Assembly (NCBI RefSeq): GCF_019312595.1
Contig: NZ_JAHWDQ010000007.1
Coordinates: 62,001-126,000, forward strand
Direction: 5' to 3'
Source: Zhongshania aquimaris
Lineage (GTDB): Bacteria > Pseudomonadota > Gammaproteobacteria > Pseudomonadales > Spongiibacteraceae
DNA: 64,000 nucleotides
Each line of letters starts with the position of its first letter. Position 1 is the first letter of the stretch. The position numbers were made by a program, and so were the translations under genes. Shown one piece after another: positions 63,258 through 64,000 of the stretch. The notes beneath the pieces were generated by a model. It ran no database searches, was not told the DNA's origin, and saw nothing but the letters and a program-made list of their open reading frames with translations.

Positions 63258-64000
63258 TCACTGCAGCAAACGCGATCCCGCATTATAAAATTCATGTTGT
63301 TGTGCGCTTTCTTCAAGCTGTGTAGATGCCGCGCGCTGACTTGATCGGTATTCACGGGGCCCAACTTTGTACACCTGCTTAAACAGGCGGCTAAAGTGCG
63401 CCGGGCTTTTAAAGCCCACTCGAAAAGCGATTTCCGCTATCGAAATTTCTGTTGGACTTGTGTTCGATAGCCATTGATGGGCATTTTTTAAGCGCCAATC
63501 CCAAACCAGTGACGAGAAGGACGTGTCGTGTTGTTTTAATAGATGCGATAGATAGCGCTGCGAAATTTTGCAGGCATCAGCCACTTTGGCCGCATTTAGC
63601 TTTGGATCTGAAAGATGAATTTCAACGAAACGCATTACATCCTGAAAGCGCTTTTCAGACAGCGAAACCCGCTCTTTGGTACTGCCGTCGCAATCATTTA
63701 AGGCTTCCGTAATCACGGAAAGCGCACTATCAAGCAACAGCTGTTCAATTCGTGGAGACAGCGCCGCATCACCGTCATTGAAAATATCCGCCAGCATGCG
63801 CTCTGCAATCGCCAACTCGCGACTGCTCGTAGGCATGGTAAATCCTTCCTTGATCTCATGCGGGAAGAACTGACGAAACACATGGGTGGGAACAATGACA
63901 TGCAGCACTTCGTGCACCGAGCTGTCATCGATTGTGCATTCAATTGTAAACGGCGACATAGACTTGGTAATAACAAAGTCACCGGGCTTTGCGGTACAGT
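63258..64000 (-). CDS. AraC-family transcriptional regulator (partial, 5' end outside window)
   Basis: The frame is open to the window edge and the visible part is about 247 residues. The C-terminal two helix-turn-helices are complete: LNAAKVADACKISQRYLSHLLKQ and ISIAEIAFRVGFKSPAHFSRLFKQ, with GPREYR at the end of the second. The N-terminal part is the end of an AraC_binding_2 (cupin-like) sensor domain, beginning KPGDFVITKSMSPFTIEC; the true start lies beyond 64000. It probably activates the P450-led run starting 37 bp downstream of it. An ATG at 63959 would remove the sensor core, so it is not the start. Confidence 0.92.
   Translation of the reverse strand, partial: CTAKPGDFVITKSMSPFTIECTIDDSSVHEVLHVIVPTHVFRQFFPHEIKEGFTMPTSSRELAIAERMLADIFNDGDAALSPRIEQLLLDSALSVITEALNDCDGSTKERVSLSEKRFQDVMRFVEIHLSDPKLNAAKVADACKISQRYLSHLLKQHDTSFSSLVWDWRLKNAHQWLSNTSPTEISIAEIAFRVGFKSPAHFSRLFKQVYKVGPREYRSSQRAASTQLEESAQQHEFYNAGSRLLQ

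Noticed and set aside
63258-63959. AraC gene taken as complete from the ATG at 63959
   Set aside because: The frame continues with typical AraC sensor-domain residues (KPGDFVITKS) to the window edge, so the gene is cut rather than short.

Overview
The window looks like part of a catabolic island from an aerobic, moderate-GC, probably marine Gammaproteobacterium. A Spongiibacteraceae/Zhongshania-like bacterium is my best guess, inferred from gene style only. About 53 protein genes are supported and nearly all belong to peripheral breakdown of hydrophobic, cyclic or branched, isoprenoid- or steroid-like compounds: 3 cytochromes P450, 2 Rieske oxygenases, a Baeyer-Villiger monooxygenase (BVMO), a 3-ketosteroid-dehydrogenase-like flavoprotein, 7 SDRs, 4 acyl-CoA ligases, 3 MaoC-type double hot-dog hydratases, 2 type III CoA-transferases, an acyl-CoA dehydrogenase pair, a thiolase/DUF35 pair, 2 TonB-dependent receptors and 3 regulators (IclR, TetR, AraC). 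No tRNA, rRNA, CRISPR, phage or transposase gene was seen. The true substrate cannot be read from the sequence.

Layout. (1) 1-13.2 kb, minus strand: ligase, hydratase, CoA-transferase, SDR, 12-repeat propeller protein, thioesterase, small membrane protein, SnoaL-like protein, then a hairpin-rich repeat, BVMO, Rieske oxygenase and a ThDP enzyme cut by the window edge. A divergent IclR gene (13.5 kb) is the likely regulator. (2) 14.36-15.23 kb: four copies of a 138-140 bp element with inverted-repeat ends, separated by 19-bp tandem repeats. (3) 15.3-21.4 kb: a second hydratase/SDR/ligase module, a TauD-like dioxygenase, an SDR and a [2Fe-2S] ferredoxin. (4) 21.5-24.9 kb: TonB receptor and divergent TetR. 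(5) 25-32.7 kb, minus strand: an eight-gene operon (deazaflavin-type reductase, ligase, cupin, aldehyde dehydrogenase, SDR, P450, thiolase, DUF35) reading as a complete alkyl-terminus oxidation and chain-cleavage route. (6) 32.9-39.8 kb: flavin reductase with a MarR-like tail, CoA-transferase, amidohydrolase, two SDRs, P450. (7) 40.3-50 kb, minus strand: third ligase/hydratase module with an AcuI-type reductase, the acyl-CoA dehydrogenase pair, Rieske ferredoxin, Rieske oxygenase, amidohydrolase. (8) 50.2-55.2 kb, plus strand: VOC protein, fused indolepyruvate:ferredoxin-type oxidoreductase, nitronate-monooxygenase-like protein. (9) 55.2-64 kb, minus strand: A/B-barrel protein, crotonase, KstD-like dehydrogenase, ferredoxin, TonB receptor, SDR, P450 and an AraC regulator cut by the window edge.

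The strongest new observation is a palindrome, GCAAC-N5-GTTGC, found four times between 24 and 39 kb. Each copy lies in a promoter region (TonB receptor/TetR, the eight-gene operon/flavin reductase, amidohydrolase, P450), which suggests one regulon, probably controlled by the local TetR protein. Working together, the genes would import a lipophilic compound (TonB receptors), hydroxylate it (P450s, Rieske enzymes, TauD), oxidise alcohols to acids (SDR, aldehyde dehydrogenase), open rings (BVMO, KstD-like), activate acids with CoA and shorten them by beta-oxidation or aldol-type cleavage.
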